Shown piece by piece: positions 16,317 through 24,700 of a stretch of DNA of 64,000 nt. The stretch covers positions 1 to 64,000 of the forward strand of contig NZ_JBOBFV010000002.1 of the NCBI RefSeq assembly GCF_050587365.1, written 5' to 3'. The translations under genes and the position numbers were made by a program. The first letter of the stretch is position 1; every line of letters begins with the position of its first letter. The notes below the pieces were generated by a model. That model was not told the origin of the DNA and ran no database searches. It saw nothing but the letters and a program-made list of their open reading frames with translations. The stretch is from Plantibacter auratus (GTDB lineage: Bacteria; Actinomycetota; Actinomycetes; Actinomycetales; Microbacteriaceae).

Positions 16317-16357
16317 TCACGGGCCCCGGAACTAGCCTCAAGTGACAGTTCGCGGGC
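16291..16357. repeat. 67-bp interrupted palindrome at the GH15 3' end
   Basis: A perfect 16-bp inverted repeat, GCCCGCGAACTGTCAC at 16291-16306 and its complement at 16342-16357, encloses five unpaired bases on each side and an inner 6-bp repeat GCTAGT/ACTAGC (16312-16317, 16331-16336) around a GGGCCCC-containing centre. The left arm is inside the last codons of the GH15 gene and the right arm lies just before the 3' end of the convergent Nudix gene. It probably serves as a bidirectional terminator, but the symmetric internal loops are unusual. Confidence 0.85.
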
Positions 16358-16370
16358 AGGTGGAGGGACG

Positions 16371-16856
16371 TCAGTGGGTGAAGTGGGCCTCAGGGGTGTC
16401 GGAGGCGGCGAGCGCTATCCGGGTGCGGAAGTTCTGCGAGACCTGCTCGGGCAGGGCATCGAGCGGGAACCACCGCGCCTCGGAGTTCTCGCCGTCAGCC
16501 GGATACGGCTCGCCCGACTCGTAGCGGCATCGGAACACGAGGTCGATGTACTGCGTGATGTCGCCGTTGTCGTAGACGTTCTGCGGGAGCACCTGCACCT
16601 GGGAGAGACGCTCGGCGACGGCGACCACGGCCGCCTCCTCGAGGACCTCGCGCTCCGCCGCGACCGCGGGCTCCTCGCCCGGGTCGATGATGCCGGTGAC
16701 CGGCGTCCACGCCCCGTTGTCCTGTCGCCGCACGAGCAGGACCTCCGCCTCGGGCGTCCCGAGACCGCGCAAGACGACGGCGGTCACCCCCGTCAACCAG
16801 AGGGGCGCGTGCCCGATCCGCTCGCGGAGGGCCAGTACGAAGTCAGGAGTCGCCAT
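16371..16856 (-). CDS. Nudix hydrolase
   Basis: A 161-residue Nudix protein. The Nudix box GIIDPGEEPAVAAEREVLEEAAV fits Gx5Ex7REUxEExGU with Ala replacing the last Gly, around residues 55-77. LLVRRQDNGAWTPVTG before it and QYIDLVFRCRY after it give the usual fold. Substrate cannot be predicted from the motif; candidates are nucleoside diphosphate derivatives or oxidised nucleotides. The ATG is preceded by TAGAGT at six bases, so translation probably begins leaderless. It is divergent from the monooxygenase-like gene (65 bp between starts). Confidence 0.9.
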   Translation of the reverse strand: MATPDFVLALRERIGHAPLWLTGVTAVVLRGLGTPEAEVLLVRRQDNGAWTPVTGIIDPGEEPAVAAEREVLEEAAVVAVAERLSQVQVLPQNVYDNGDITQYIDLVFRCRYESGEPYPADGENSEARWFPLDALPEQVSQNFRTRIALAASDTPEAHFTH

Positions 16857-16862
16857 GCCTCG

Positions 16863-16868
16863 ACTCTA
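16863..16868 (-). promoter_or_regulatory. -10 hexamer TAGAGT of the Nudix gene
   Basis: TAGAGT on the minus strand is followed by CGAGGC and the ATG at 16856. A good TANNNT match with exact six-base leaderless spacing. Confidence 0.5.
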
Positions 16869-16909
16869 CGGGGGCCACAGCGGGACACGAGATCGAAACA
16901 CGAGTGCGG

Positions 16910-16915
16910 TCTACT
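16910..16915 (+). promoter_or_regulatory. -10-like hexamer TCTACT
   Basis: TCTACT is followed by GGGCGC and the ATG at 16922. It supports that ATG over the upstream GTG at 16904. Confidence 0.4.
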
Positions 16916-16921
16916 GGGCGC

Positions 16922-17536
16922 ATGGAACACGATCCCATCACCGTCTCGATCGAGCGACGCGTCAACCCGGCGTCGATCTCCGAGGCCACCATCTGGGTCC
17001 AGGCGGGCATCAACCTGGCGAACCGATACCCCGGCTTCCTCGGCTCCGGCTGGGTGCGCGCCGGCGCCGAGAGCGACGTCTGGTACATGCTCTACCGCTT
17101 CGCGGACGAACAGACGCTCACCGACTGGGAGGAGTCGAAGGAACGCGCCTGGTGGCTCTCGAGCGGCCGCGAGTTCATGGAGCAGTCCCGCGTCGAGCGG
17201 CGCAGCGGGATCGAGGGGTGGTTCGACGCGCCCGACGGGATCCTCCGCGTCGAGGAGGCCGAGCTCTCCGGCGACCCGGACCCGATCCCGCCGGCACCGC
17301 CGCGCTGGAAGCAGGCGGTGAGCATCTGGTTGGGCTTCTTCCCGCTCAACCTCGTCTTCACCCTCCTCGTCACGGCGCTCGTGCCCGGTTGGGAACCGCT
17401 CGGCGTGTTCCTCCACGTGCTCATCTCGACGCTCATCCTGACGCCGATCATGACCTACTGGCTCCTACCGCTCGTCACGAGGCTGCTGCGTCCATGGTTG
17501 ACGGCCCCGCGTCGAAGCAGGCGTACCGCAGGCTGA
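16922..17536 (+). CDS. Antibiotic biosynthesis monooxygenase-like membrane protein (COG3224 type)
   Basis: A 204-residue protein with an N-terminal ABM (ferredoxin-like) domain of about 110 residues (ITVSIERRVNPASISEATIWVQAGINLANRYPGF... WYMLYRFADEQTLTDWEES) and two C-terminal membrane helices at about 140-165 and 170-195. This ABM-plus-helices arrangement is the COG3224 family. Despite the family name, most members have no shown link to antibiotic synthesis; some ABM domains bind haem or quinones. The ATG at 16922 is chosen over a GTG at 16904 by promoter spacing. It is convergent with the AraC regulator. Confidence 0.8.
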   Translation: MEHDPITVSIERRVNPASISEATIWVQAGINLANRYPGFLGSGWVRAGAESDVWYMLYRFADEQTLTDWEESKERAWWLSSGREFMEQSRVERRSGIEGWFDAPDGILRVEEAELSGDPDPIPPAPPRWKQAVSIWLGFFPLNLVFTLLVTALVPGWEPLGVFLHVLISTLILTPIMTYWLLPLVTRLLRPWLTAPRRSRRTAG

Positions 17537-17562
17537 TCCGGCGGCCTGACGACGCTGCGACG

Positions 17563-18534
17563 TCAGGCGTCCTCCGCCTTCGTCTGCTCCCGGAACTGGC
17601 TCGGGCTGAGTCCGGTGTGCGCGACGACCGCTCGTCGGAGGTGCGCCTGCGAGTGGTAGCCGCAGCGGGCCGCGACCTCGGCGATCGACAGGCCCCGGTG
17701 GTCGGGGTCCGAGAGGAGGGCGAGCGCGAGCTGCACCCGCCGCTCGGCGATCTCGCCGGCGGCGCTCGTGCCCGAGCCTTCGAACACCCGTTGCAGGGAC
17801 CTGGTCGACATGTTGAAGCGACGCGCCAGCGTCTCTGGTCGCAGCTCCCGCTCGGCGAAGGACGCGGCGATGTGCTCGATGATCCGGAGCCGGAGCGGAA
17901 CCCGGCCGGCCTCACCCTCGGCCCGGAAGAGGTCGTTCTCCGCGTAGAGCGTCGCGAGCATCGTGTCGATCACGCGGCAGAGTCTGAGCTGTGCGGCGCC
18001 GCCGATCGGTTCGAACGCGGAGATGACCTCCACGAGGAACGCGGCGCTCGCCCGCAACAGGGGCGACGGCGCCAAGGGGCCGAGGGCGCTGGTCGGGGCG
18101 ATGCCGAGGCGGCGGAGCGCACGCATCGGCACGAACACGTACAGATAGGTCGCGTAGTCGTGGATCGTCGTCCGATACGTCTCGGCGCCCTCCGTGAGCG
18201 TTCCGGTCCCGGGGAGCAGGTCGAGTTGCTGTCGTCCGTGGACCAGGCTGGCCGCACCCTCGATGAGCATCACGATCGTCGCGACCGGCTCATCGAGCCC
18301 GTAGGCGTCGGCGAGGACGTCGAACGTCCCGGGCCCGACCGTGTTGCGATGGAGGACGTACTCGCCGAGCACGACCGAGTCGACGGTCATCGAGAACCGG
18401 TCGGGGTCCACGTCCACGAATCGCAGCGCGCCCGACGCCTCCTGCATCCCGGTCGCACCCTCGAACCGTCGTGTGGTCACGCGGCCGCGCGCAGGGAACC
18501 GACCGGATAGGCCATCATCAGGTGCGGGCATCAT
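17563..18534 (-). CDS. AraC family transcriptional regulator
   Basis: A 323-residue regulator. The last 100 residues hold two helix-turn-helix units: LRPETLARRFNMSTRSLQRVFEGSG and LSIAEVAARCGYHSQAHLRRAVVAHTGLSPSQFREQ, a full AraC-type DNA-binding domain. The N-terminal 200 residues (DRFSMTVDSVVLGEYVLHRNTVGPGTFDVL... YLYVFVPMRALRRLG) resemble the AraC-binding-like domain of NimR/FeaR-type regulators rather than a clear sugar cupin. Start at 18534 is chosen for the GAAGGG just upstream; 18555 is an alternative, and a much longer reading to 18777 would overlap the divergent gene. No adjacent catabolic operon shows its target. Confidence 0.82.
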   Translation of the reverse strand: MMPAPDDGLSGRFPARGRVTTRRFEGATGMQEASGALRFVDVDPDRFSMTVDSVVLGEYVLHRNTVGPGTFDVLADAYGLDEPVATIVMLIEGAASLVHGRQQLDLLPGTGTLTEGAETYRTTIHDYATYLYVFVPMRALRRLGIAPTSALGPLAPSPLLRASAAFLVEVISAFEPIGGAAQLRLCRVIDTMLATLYAENDLFRAEGEAGRVPLRLRIIEHIAASFAERELRPETLARRFNMSTRSLQRVFEGSGTSAAGEIAERRVQLALALLSDPDHRGLSIAEVAARCGYHSQAHLRRAVVAHTGLSPSQFREQTKAEDA

Positions 18535-18618
18535 CGGACCCTTCGAAGAGTTCATCCACCCTCGCACAGGGTTCCGTCCGAATCGAGGGGTTGCCAGCCG
18601 CATCGCACGGTGGTCGGC

Positions 18619-18624
18619 GATACT
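18619..18624 (+). promoter_or_regulatory. -10 hexamer GATACT
   Basis: GATACT is followed by GGACTG and the ATG at 18631. It decides that start against an in-frame GTG at 18610. Confidence 0.5.
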
Positions 18625-18630
18625 GGACTG

Positions 18631-19113
18631 ATGATCTCCGCTGACCTCGCCCGAGCGCTCCGCACCGCCGGCCTGCGCTGGACCCCCGAACCCGGCGACC
18701 GCTTCACCATCGATGGCGGCGAGCTCGCCGGCGATGTGTTCACGGTCAGCGAGATGACCGTCGAGGTGCACGAGCACCCGGGTGGCCGCAGCTTCGGCTT
18801 CAACGGCACGACCGAGTGGGCGTTGGACTCCGTCGACCAGGAGGAGACGCTCTGGCTGCCCTCAGAGCATCAGCTGCGCGCTCTGCTGCGCGGCTCGTTC
18901 CGGTCACTCGAACGCGCGGTCTCCCCCGCTGCACCGACCGACGGTGAGCCGACCCTCGACGACGAACTCGACGTCCTCCTGTCGCTCGGCGACGCCGAGG
19001 CGTACACCGTCGTGGTCGAGCTCGGCGGCGAACTTCGACGGTTCAGCGCCGCGACGGCGCCCGACGCGTATGCGACCGCACTGCTCGAGCTCATCCTGCG
19101 CTCGGTCGCCTGA
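18631..19113 (+). CDS. Conserved actinobacterial protein of unknown function
   Basis: A 160-residue soluble acidic protein. Visible stretches are ISADLARALRTAGLRWTPEPGDRFTI, SFGFNGTTEWALDSVDQEETLWLPSEHQLRALL and a C-terminal helix LLELILRSV. I recognise this as a widespread actinobacterial family that some databases label pilus assembly CpaE, without sequence support for that label (no P-loop or receiver domain). No catalytic motif is evident. It stands alone between the AraC and IclR regulators, transcribed from its own leaderless-type promoter. Confidence 0.75.
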   Translation: MISADLARALRTAGLRWTPEPGDRFTIDGGELAGDVFTVSEMTVEVHEHPGGRSFGFNGTTEWALDSVDQEETLWLPSEHQLRALLRGSFRSLERAVSPAAPTDGEPTLDDELDVLLSLGDAEAYTVVVELGGELRRFSAATAPDAYATALLELILRSVA

Positions 19114-19164
19114 CCACGGTTCCGGAGCCGCCCGCACGCTCCGCCCGCCCGCTCCGCCGAGCGC

Positions 19165-19917
19165 TCAGCGACCCCGGATCCGCCGCGACAGCTCGGCCGC
19201 CGCCGGGTGGATCTCGCGGGCCAACCACGCCGGGTCGAGCCCGGCATCGGCGTCGTACGTGACCGCGATCGCCGCCGCCGGCCACCCCGTGTGGTCACGG
19301 ACGACCACCCCGACACTCGCGAGGCCGAGCGTCACCCCGCCGGCCTCGCGCGCATAACCGTCCTGCGTCGTCTGGGCGAGGACCTGGCGGAGTTCGCGGT
19401 ACCGCTTCGGCCCGTGGCCGGTGCGGTCGACGAACGCCGCCTGGTCGGGGAACAGGGCGCGCAGCTGGCCGGCCGGGAGCGCGGCGAGGATCGCGCAGCC
19501 GCTGGCGGTCAGGTGAGCCGGGAGGCGCACACCGACGTCGGTGACGAGGTGCGGCCGACGCGGTGCCCGCTCATCCACGATGTAGAGCACGTCCCGGCCG
19601 TGCAGCACGGCGAGATGCGCGCTCTCGCCCACCCGGTCGACCAGCTCGGCGAGCAACGGGCGCCCGAGCATGCTGAGCGGCTCCTGGCGGGCGTACCCGC
19701 CGGAGAGTTCGAAGGCGGCGACCCCGAGCCCGTAGCGACGGGCTTCGGGCAGGTGGACCACGAAGCCGTGCTCCTGCAGCACGCTGAGGAGGTGGTAGAC
19801 CGTCGATCTCGGCAGGTCGAGCGCCGAGGCGATCGCCGCGGCCGGAAGCGGGCCGCGGGCGCCGGCGAGATGGCTCAGCACGCGCAGGGTGGCGTCGGCT
19901 GCCGGGACCTGACTCAC
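19165..19917 (-). CDS. IclR family transcriptional regulator, probable hut regulator
   Basis: A 250-residue IclR regulator. An N-terminal winged helix-turn-helix (ATLRVLSHLAGARGPLPAAAIASALDLPRSTVYHLLSVLQEHGFV) is followed by the effector domain with GRDVLYIVDERAPRRPHLVTDVGVRLPAHLTASGCAILAALP, the classic IclR ligand-pocket region. The GTG at 19917 is chosen: GAGG lies six bases upstream, and longer readings have no plausible start. It is divergent from hutH, so histidine or urocanate is the likely effector and hutH the likely target; this rests on position and on two inverted repeats between the genes. Confidence 0.88.
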   Translation of the reverse strand: MSQVPAADATLRVLSHLAGARGPLPAAAIASALDLPRSTVYHLLSVLQEHGFVVHLPEARRYGLGVAAFELSGGYARQEPLSMLGRPLLAELVDRVGESAHLAVLHGRDVLYIVDERAPRRPHLVTDVGVRLPAHLTASGCAILAALPAGQLRALFPDQAAFVDRTGHGPKRYRELRQVLAQTTQDGYAREAGGVTLGLASVGVVVRDHTGWPAAAIAVTYDADAGLDPAWLAREIHPAAAELSRRIRGR

Positions 19918-19963
19918 CGTTGACCTCGTCTCCGCGGCTCGGACGCGGCCGCCTGGTCGTCCA

Positions 19964-19981
19964 TGTCTGTCATCCCAGACA
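19964..19981. promoter_or_regulatory. Inverted repeat TGTCTG-N6-CAGACA
   Basis: A perfect 6-bp inverted repeat with six-base spacer (18 bp overall) between the IclR and hutH starts. Candidate operator for the divergent regulator. Confidence 0.4.
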
Positions 19982-20020
19982 CGGACGACTCTACGCGCAC
20001 CGCCGCGGTCGGCGTCCGGG

Positions 20021-20035
20021 TGTTCCATCGGAACA
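20021..20035. promoter_or_regulatory. Palindrome TGTTCC-ATC-GGAACA, likely IclR operator
   Basis: A perfect 15-bp palindrome with the size and half-site style of IclR-family operators. Its last base is the A of the hutH ATG, so a bound regulator would block initiation directly. Confidence 0.5.
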
Positions 20036-21651
20036 TGGACATCCAGCCCGGCGCGACCCCGACCACCAGCGACCCGACGACCTCCGGTCGCTCGTATCCC
20101 CAACCCGCCGGCCCGGCCTCGGTCTCCCTCGGCGCAGGGCCGCTGTCGATCGACGAGGTCGTCGCCGTCGCCCGACACGGCGCGCGGATCGACCTCGATG
20201 GCGCGGCCCTCGACGGTGTCGCCGCATCCCGTCGGATCATCGAGGCGCTCGCCTCCGACCCCGAGCCCCACTACGGGATCTCGACCGGGTTCGGTGCGCT
20301 CGCGACCACGTTCATCGAGCCGGCGCGCCGCGCGCAGTTGCAGGCGAGCCTCGTCCGCTCGCACGCCGCAGGCAGCGGCGAGGTCGTCGAGCGGGAGGTC
20401 GTGCGTTCTCTCATGACGCTGCGCCTCTCGACGCTCATGACGGGCCGCACCGGGGTGCGGATGGAGACGGTCCGCGCCTACGCGGCGATGCTGAACGCCG
20501 ACATCACCCCGGTCGTGCGCGAGTACGGGTCGCTCGGCTGCTCCGGCGACCTCGCGCCCCTCGCACACTGCGCGTTGGCGGTGATGGGCGAGGGCGAGGT
20601 GACCGATGCGTCCGGGCGCACGCGCTCCGCTGCGGAGGCGCTCGCGGACGCCGGCCTCAAGCCGGTACAGCTCGCCGAGAAGGAGGGGCTCGCGCTCATC
20701 AACGGCACCGACGGCATGCTGGGGATGCTCGCGCTCGCCGTGGACGACCTGCGGATGCTCTTGCGCACAGCCGACGTCGCCGCGGCAATGAGCGTCGAGG
20801 GCCTGCTCGGCACGGACGCGGTGTTCGCCGCAGACCTGCAGGCCCTGCGCCCGCAGGCGGGTCAGGCCGAGAGCGCCGCGAACCTGCGGTTGCTGCTCGA
20901 CGGCTCCCCGATCGTCGCGAGCCACCGGGGTCCCGAGTGCACCCGGGTGCAGGACGCCTACTCACTGCGCTGCGCCCCGCAGGTGCACGGTGCCGCCAGG
21001 GACACCGTCGACCACGCCGCGATGGTCGCCGAGCGGGAGCTCGCGAGTGCCGTCGACAACCCGGTGCTCACGCCGGACGGGCGGGTCGAGTCGAACGGGA
21101 ACTTCCACGGCGCCCCGGTCGCCTACGTGCTCGACTTCCTCGCGATCGCCGTCGCCGATGTCGCGTCCATGTCGGAGCGCCGCACCGACCGCTTCCTGGA
21201 TCGGAGCCGGAGCAACGGCCTCCCACCGTTCCTCGCGCACGAGGTGGGTGTCGACTCGGGCCTCATGATCGCCCAGTACACGGCGGCCGGCATCGTGAGT
21301 GAACTGAAACGGCTGGCGCACCCGGCGTCCGTCGACTCGATCCCGTCCTCCGCGATGCAGGAGGACCACGTCTCGATGGGCTGGGCGGCGGCGCGGAAGC
21401 TCCGTCGGGCGATCGACGGTCTCGGCAGCGTGCTGGCGATCGAGGTCATGACGGCGGCCCGTGGCCTCGACCTGCGCAGCCCGCTCGAGCCGGCCGTCGG
21501 CACCGGGGCGGTGCTCCGCCGGGTGCGTGAGCAGGTCACGGGTCCCGGACCCGACCGGTTCCTCTCCCCCGAGATCGAGGCGGTCACCGCGCTGGTGCAG
21601 TCGGGCGAGGTCGTGCGGGCGGTCACCGGCGCGGTCGGCGATCTCCGCTGA
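20035..21651 (+). CDS. hutH: Histidine ammonia-lyase
   Basis: A 538-residue enzyme that deaminates L-histidine to urocanate, the first step of histidine use. Landmarks: HYGISTGFGALA with catalytic Tyr80, GSLGCSGDLAPLAH where Cys169-Ser170-Gly171 is the site of the MIO prosthetic group (Ala-Ser-Gly in most lyases; Cys at the first position occurs in actinobacterial HutH), NGTDGMLGMLALA, and QDAYSLRCAPQVHGAARD with SAVDNPVL. The start at 20035 gives normal family length; the frame is open to 19963, which would add 24 unusual residues. hutU, hutI and hutG are not adjacent, so the rest of the pathway must lie elsewhere. Confidence 0.93.
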   Translation: MDIQPGATPTTSDPTTSGRSYPQPAGPASVSLGAGPLSIDEVVAVARHGARIDLDGAALDGVAASRRIIEALASDPEPHYGISTGFGALATTFIEPARRAQLQASLVRSHAAGSGEVVEREVVRSLMTLRLSTLMTGRTGVRMETVRAYAAMLNADITPVVREYGSLGCSGDLAPLAHCALAVMGEGEVTDASGRTRSAAEALADAGLKPVQLAEKEGLALINGTDGMLGMLALAVDDLRMLLRTADVAAAMSVEGLLGTDAVFAADLQALRPQAGQAESAANLRLLLDGSPIVASHRGPECTRVQDAYSLRCAPQVHGAARDTVDHAAMVAERELASAVDNPVLTPDGRVESNGNFHGAPVAYVLDFLAIAVADVASMSERRTDRFLDRSRSNGLPPFLAHEVGVDSGLMIAQYTAAGIVSELKRLAHPASVDSIPSSAMQEDHVSMGWAAARKLRRAIDGLGSVLAIEVMTAARGLDLRSPLEPAVGTGAVLRRVREQVTGPGPDRFLSPEIEAVTALVQSGEVVRAVTGAVGDLR

Positions 21652-21666
21652 ATCGGGCGTCACACG

Positions 21667-21710
21667 ACGAAGCCCTCGGGCGCCGGTGACGGCGTTCCCG
21701 AGGGCTTCGT
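21667..21710. terminator. 14-bp hairpin between hutH and RND gene
   Basis: ACGAAGCCCTCGGG at 21667-21680 pairs perfectly with 21697-21710; the 16-base loop itself contains a CGCCG/CGGCG stem. It separates convergent genes and can serve both. Confidence 0.8.
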
Positions 21711-21758
21711 GTCGAGGGGCTCGAACCTCAGCTCATCGACCGAGCGGGAGGTGGTCGA

Positions 21759-24700
21759 TCACGGCCACTGCGCGCGGCGGCGCTTCGGCCGTTCGGTGCC
21801 CGAAGACGGCTCAGTCCCGGGTGCCGGGTCGGCATCGGGCTTCGGCTCAGCGTCAGGCGTCGGCTGGGTGTCGCTCGTCGGGCTGGAGTCAGCAGGGAGC
21901 TCGGACTTCTCCGCCGCCTCAGCCTCTCCGGCCGGCTCCGTCTCCAGGATCGGCTCGGGCTCGGCGACCGGCTCAGCCGTCGCTTCCGGCTCAGGCTGCA
22001 CCGCAGGGGCTGCGTGCTCGCCGGAATGAGCGACCTCGTCCGCAGGGCCTTCGGAGACCGCGTCGGGAAGGGTGATCGCTTCGGTGCGCGGCAGCTCGTC
22101 ACCCGTCGCCACATGCGCCCCGTGCACCTCGTGCACCTCGTGGGCTTCGTGCACCTCGTGCGCGGCGGGCCGCGTCATCGGTCGATCCACCGCCGGCTCA
22201 CTCGGCGCAGCGACCTGCGGCTCGAGTGCCGCATCCGAGTCCGTGGGAGCCGCATCGGCAGGATCGGCGTCGGCAGCAACCGAATCGATCGGGGCCTCCT
22301 CCGCCGGTTCCGCGTCAGCGGGAGTGGCGCCATCTGGAGCCGCGTCCACCGGAGCCACATCCGCCGAGGCCGACGGAACGGAGGCGTCAGGCACGCTCGG
22401 CGCGGTTGCAGTGCTTCCGCCACCGGCGCCGACGAGGACCGGCTCCTCCGCGGGGACAGTCGCGGCCCGCGGCCCCTCGATCGCGGCGACCGTGCGCGCC
22501 GTCGGCTTCGGCTCGGCTGCAGCCCGCCGCTGCTCGCGACGTTCGCGGAACCCCTCGACGAGGTTGTATAGGGTGGGGAGCACGACGAGCGTCAGGATGG
22601 TCGAGGAGACGAGCCCGCCGATGACGACGATCGCGAGCGGCTGCGAGATGAAACCACCGTGTCCGGTGATGCCGAGTGCCATCGGGGTGAGGGCGAAGAT
22701 CGTCGCGAGCGCCGTCATGAGGATCGGACGGAGCCGGCGTGCGGCACCGTGCTCGACGGCCTCGATCACCGTCATGCCGCGGCGCCGGTACTGGTTCACG
22801 AGGTCGACCAGCACGATCGCGTTCGTCACGACGATACCGATGAGCATCAGCACGCCGATGAGCGACGGTACGCCGAGCGGCACGCCGGTGATGATCTGGA
22901 GCCCGATCGCGCCGGTCGCGGCGAACGGTACCGACACCAGCAGCAGGAGCGGCTGCCGCAGCGAACGGAAGGTCGCGACCATGATGACGTAGACGATGAG
23001 GATCGCGGCGAGGAGCGCGAGGCCCAGCTGTCCGAACGCGTCGCTCTGCGATGCCGTGACACCCCCGAGGGTCGCCGTGGTGCCGGCGGGCAGCTTGACG
23101 TCGTCGATCGCCGTCTGCACCTCGGCGCTGGCGGTACCGAGGTTGTCGCTGCCCGGAGTCGCGCTGATCGTGGCTGAGCGCAGCCCCTTGACGGTCGAGA
23201 TCGTCGCGGGTCCGTCGACCTGCGAGACCGTCGCGAGGGTGTCGAGGCGTCTCGGGCCGGTGGCCGTCGGGACCTCCGTCGCCGCGAGGGCGTCGACGGT
23301 GGTCGGCGGGTCCTGGGCGTCGACGTAGATGGTGAGCGTGGTGTCGTCGATGACGATGGAGCCCACCGTCGTCGGCTGCATGAGCTGCGAGACGTACGCA
23401 CCGAGCGCGACCTCGCTGAACCCTGCTGCGGCGGCGGCGTCGCGGTTGACGGCCACCTGGACGTAGGGCCGCGATTCGCTGAGGTTGCTCGTGACCTGGT
23501 CGATGCCGTCGAGACCGGTGACGGCCTGCTGGATCGCGTCGGCGGCCTCAGCGAGATCGCTCTGCCGTGCGGAGGTGATGTCGATCTCGATGTCGCTCGA
23601 CCCGCCGAAGCCCGCGGACGCGGCGACCTCGATCTCGCCGACATCGTCGAGTCCGGACAGGTCCTTGCGGACCGTCTTCTGGAGTGCCGTCTGGTCGGCG
23701 TCTTCGCTCGTCGTGATCGAGTAGGTGATGGCTCCGCCACCGCCGCCCGAGAACGCGTCGCGCAGGGAGCTTCCGCTCGACCCGATCGAGAGCTGGACGG
23801 TGTCGATGCCGTCGATGTCGCGCAGCTTCGTCTCGACCTGCTTCGCCGCCGCGTCCTGAGCGTCGAGGCTCGTGCCGACCGGCAGGGTCTGCGTGACCGT
23901 GAGGGTGTTCTGGCCGGAGTCACCGAGGAAGTTGGTCTTCATGAACGGCGTCAGCGCGAAGGTGCCGACGAGCACGAGCACCGAGAGCAGCAGGGTGGTG
24001 ACCGAGTGCTTGAGGGTCCAGTGGATGATCGGGAGGTAGGCCTTCTGGAGCCGTGACGGCTTCTCGAGGTCGTCTTCGTCCTGCACGCTGACCCGGCGCT
24101 CGCGTCGGCTCCGGACCGGTCCGCTCGTCGCGTCGGACGGCGCTTCCTCCGCTGCGGCTGCGGCTGCGAGGCGCTGGGCCTTCGGGGCGCGGAGGAACCA
24201 GTAGGCGAGCACGGGCACGATGGTGAGCGCGACGAGGAGCGACGCGAGCAGCGCGATCGTGACGGTGAGGGCGAAGGGTCGGAAGAGTTCTCCGGTGACG
24301 TCGCCGACGAACGCGATGGGCAGGAACACGGCCACCGTGGTGATGGTCGAGGCGGTGATCGCGCCTGCGACCTCCTGGACGGCGCTCAGGATCGACCCGG
24401 CGCGCTGTGCACCCGTGCGGTTGTCGCCGAACGAGAGGTGTCGCTTGATGTTCTCGATGACCACGATCGAGTCGTCGACCACGCGCCCGATGGCGATCGT
24501 CAGCGCGCCCAGCGTGAGGATGTTGAGCGAGTACTCGGCGACCTGGAGACCGATGAAGGTGATGAGCACGGACGTCGGGATGGAGATCGCCGTCACCAGC
24601 GTGGCCCGGACGTCGAGGAGGAACACGAGGATGATCAGCACCGCGAAGACGAGGCCGAGCAGGCCTTCCGTCGTCAGGGCCTCGATGGACTGCTCGATGT

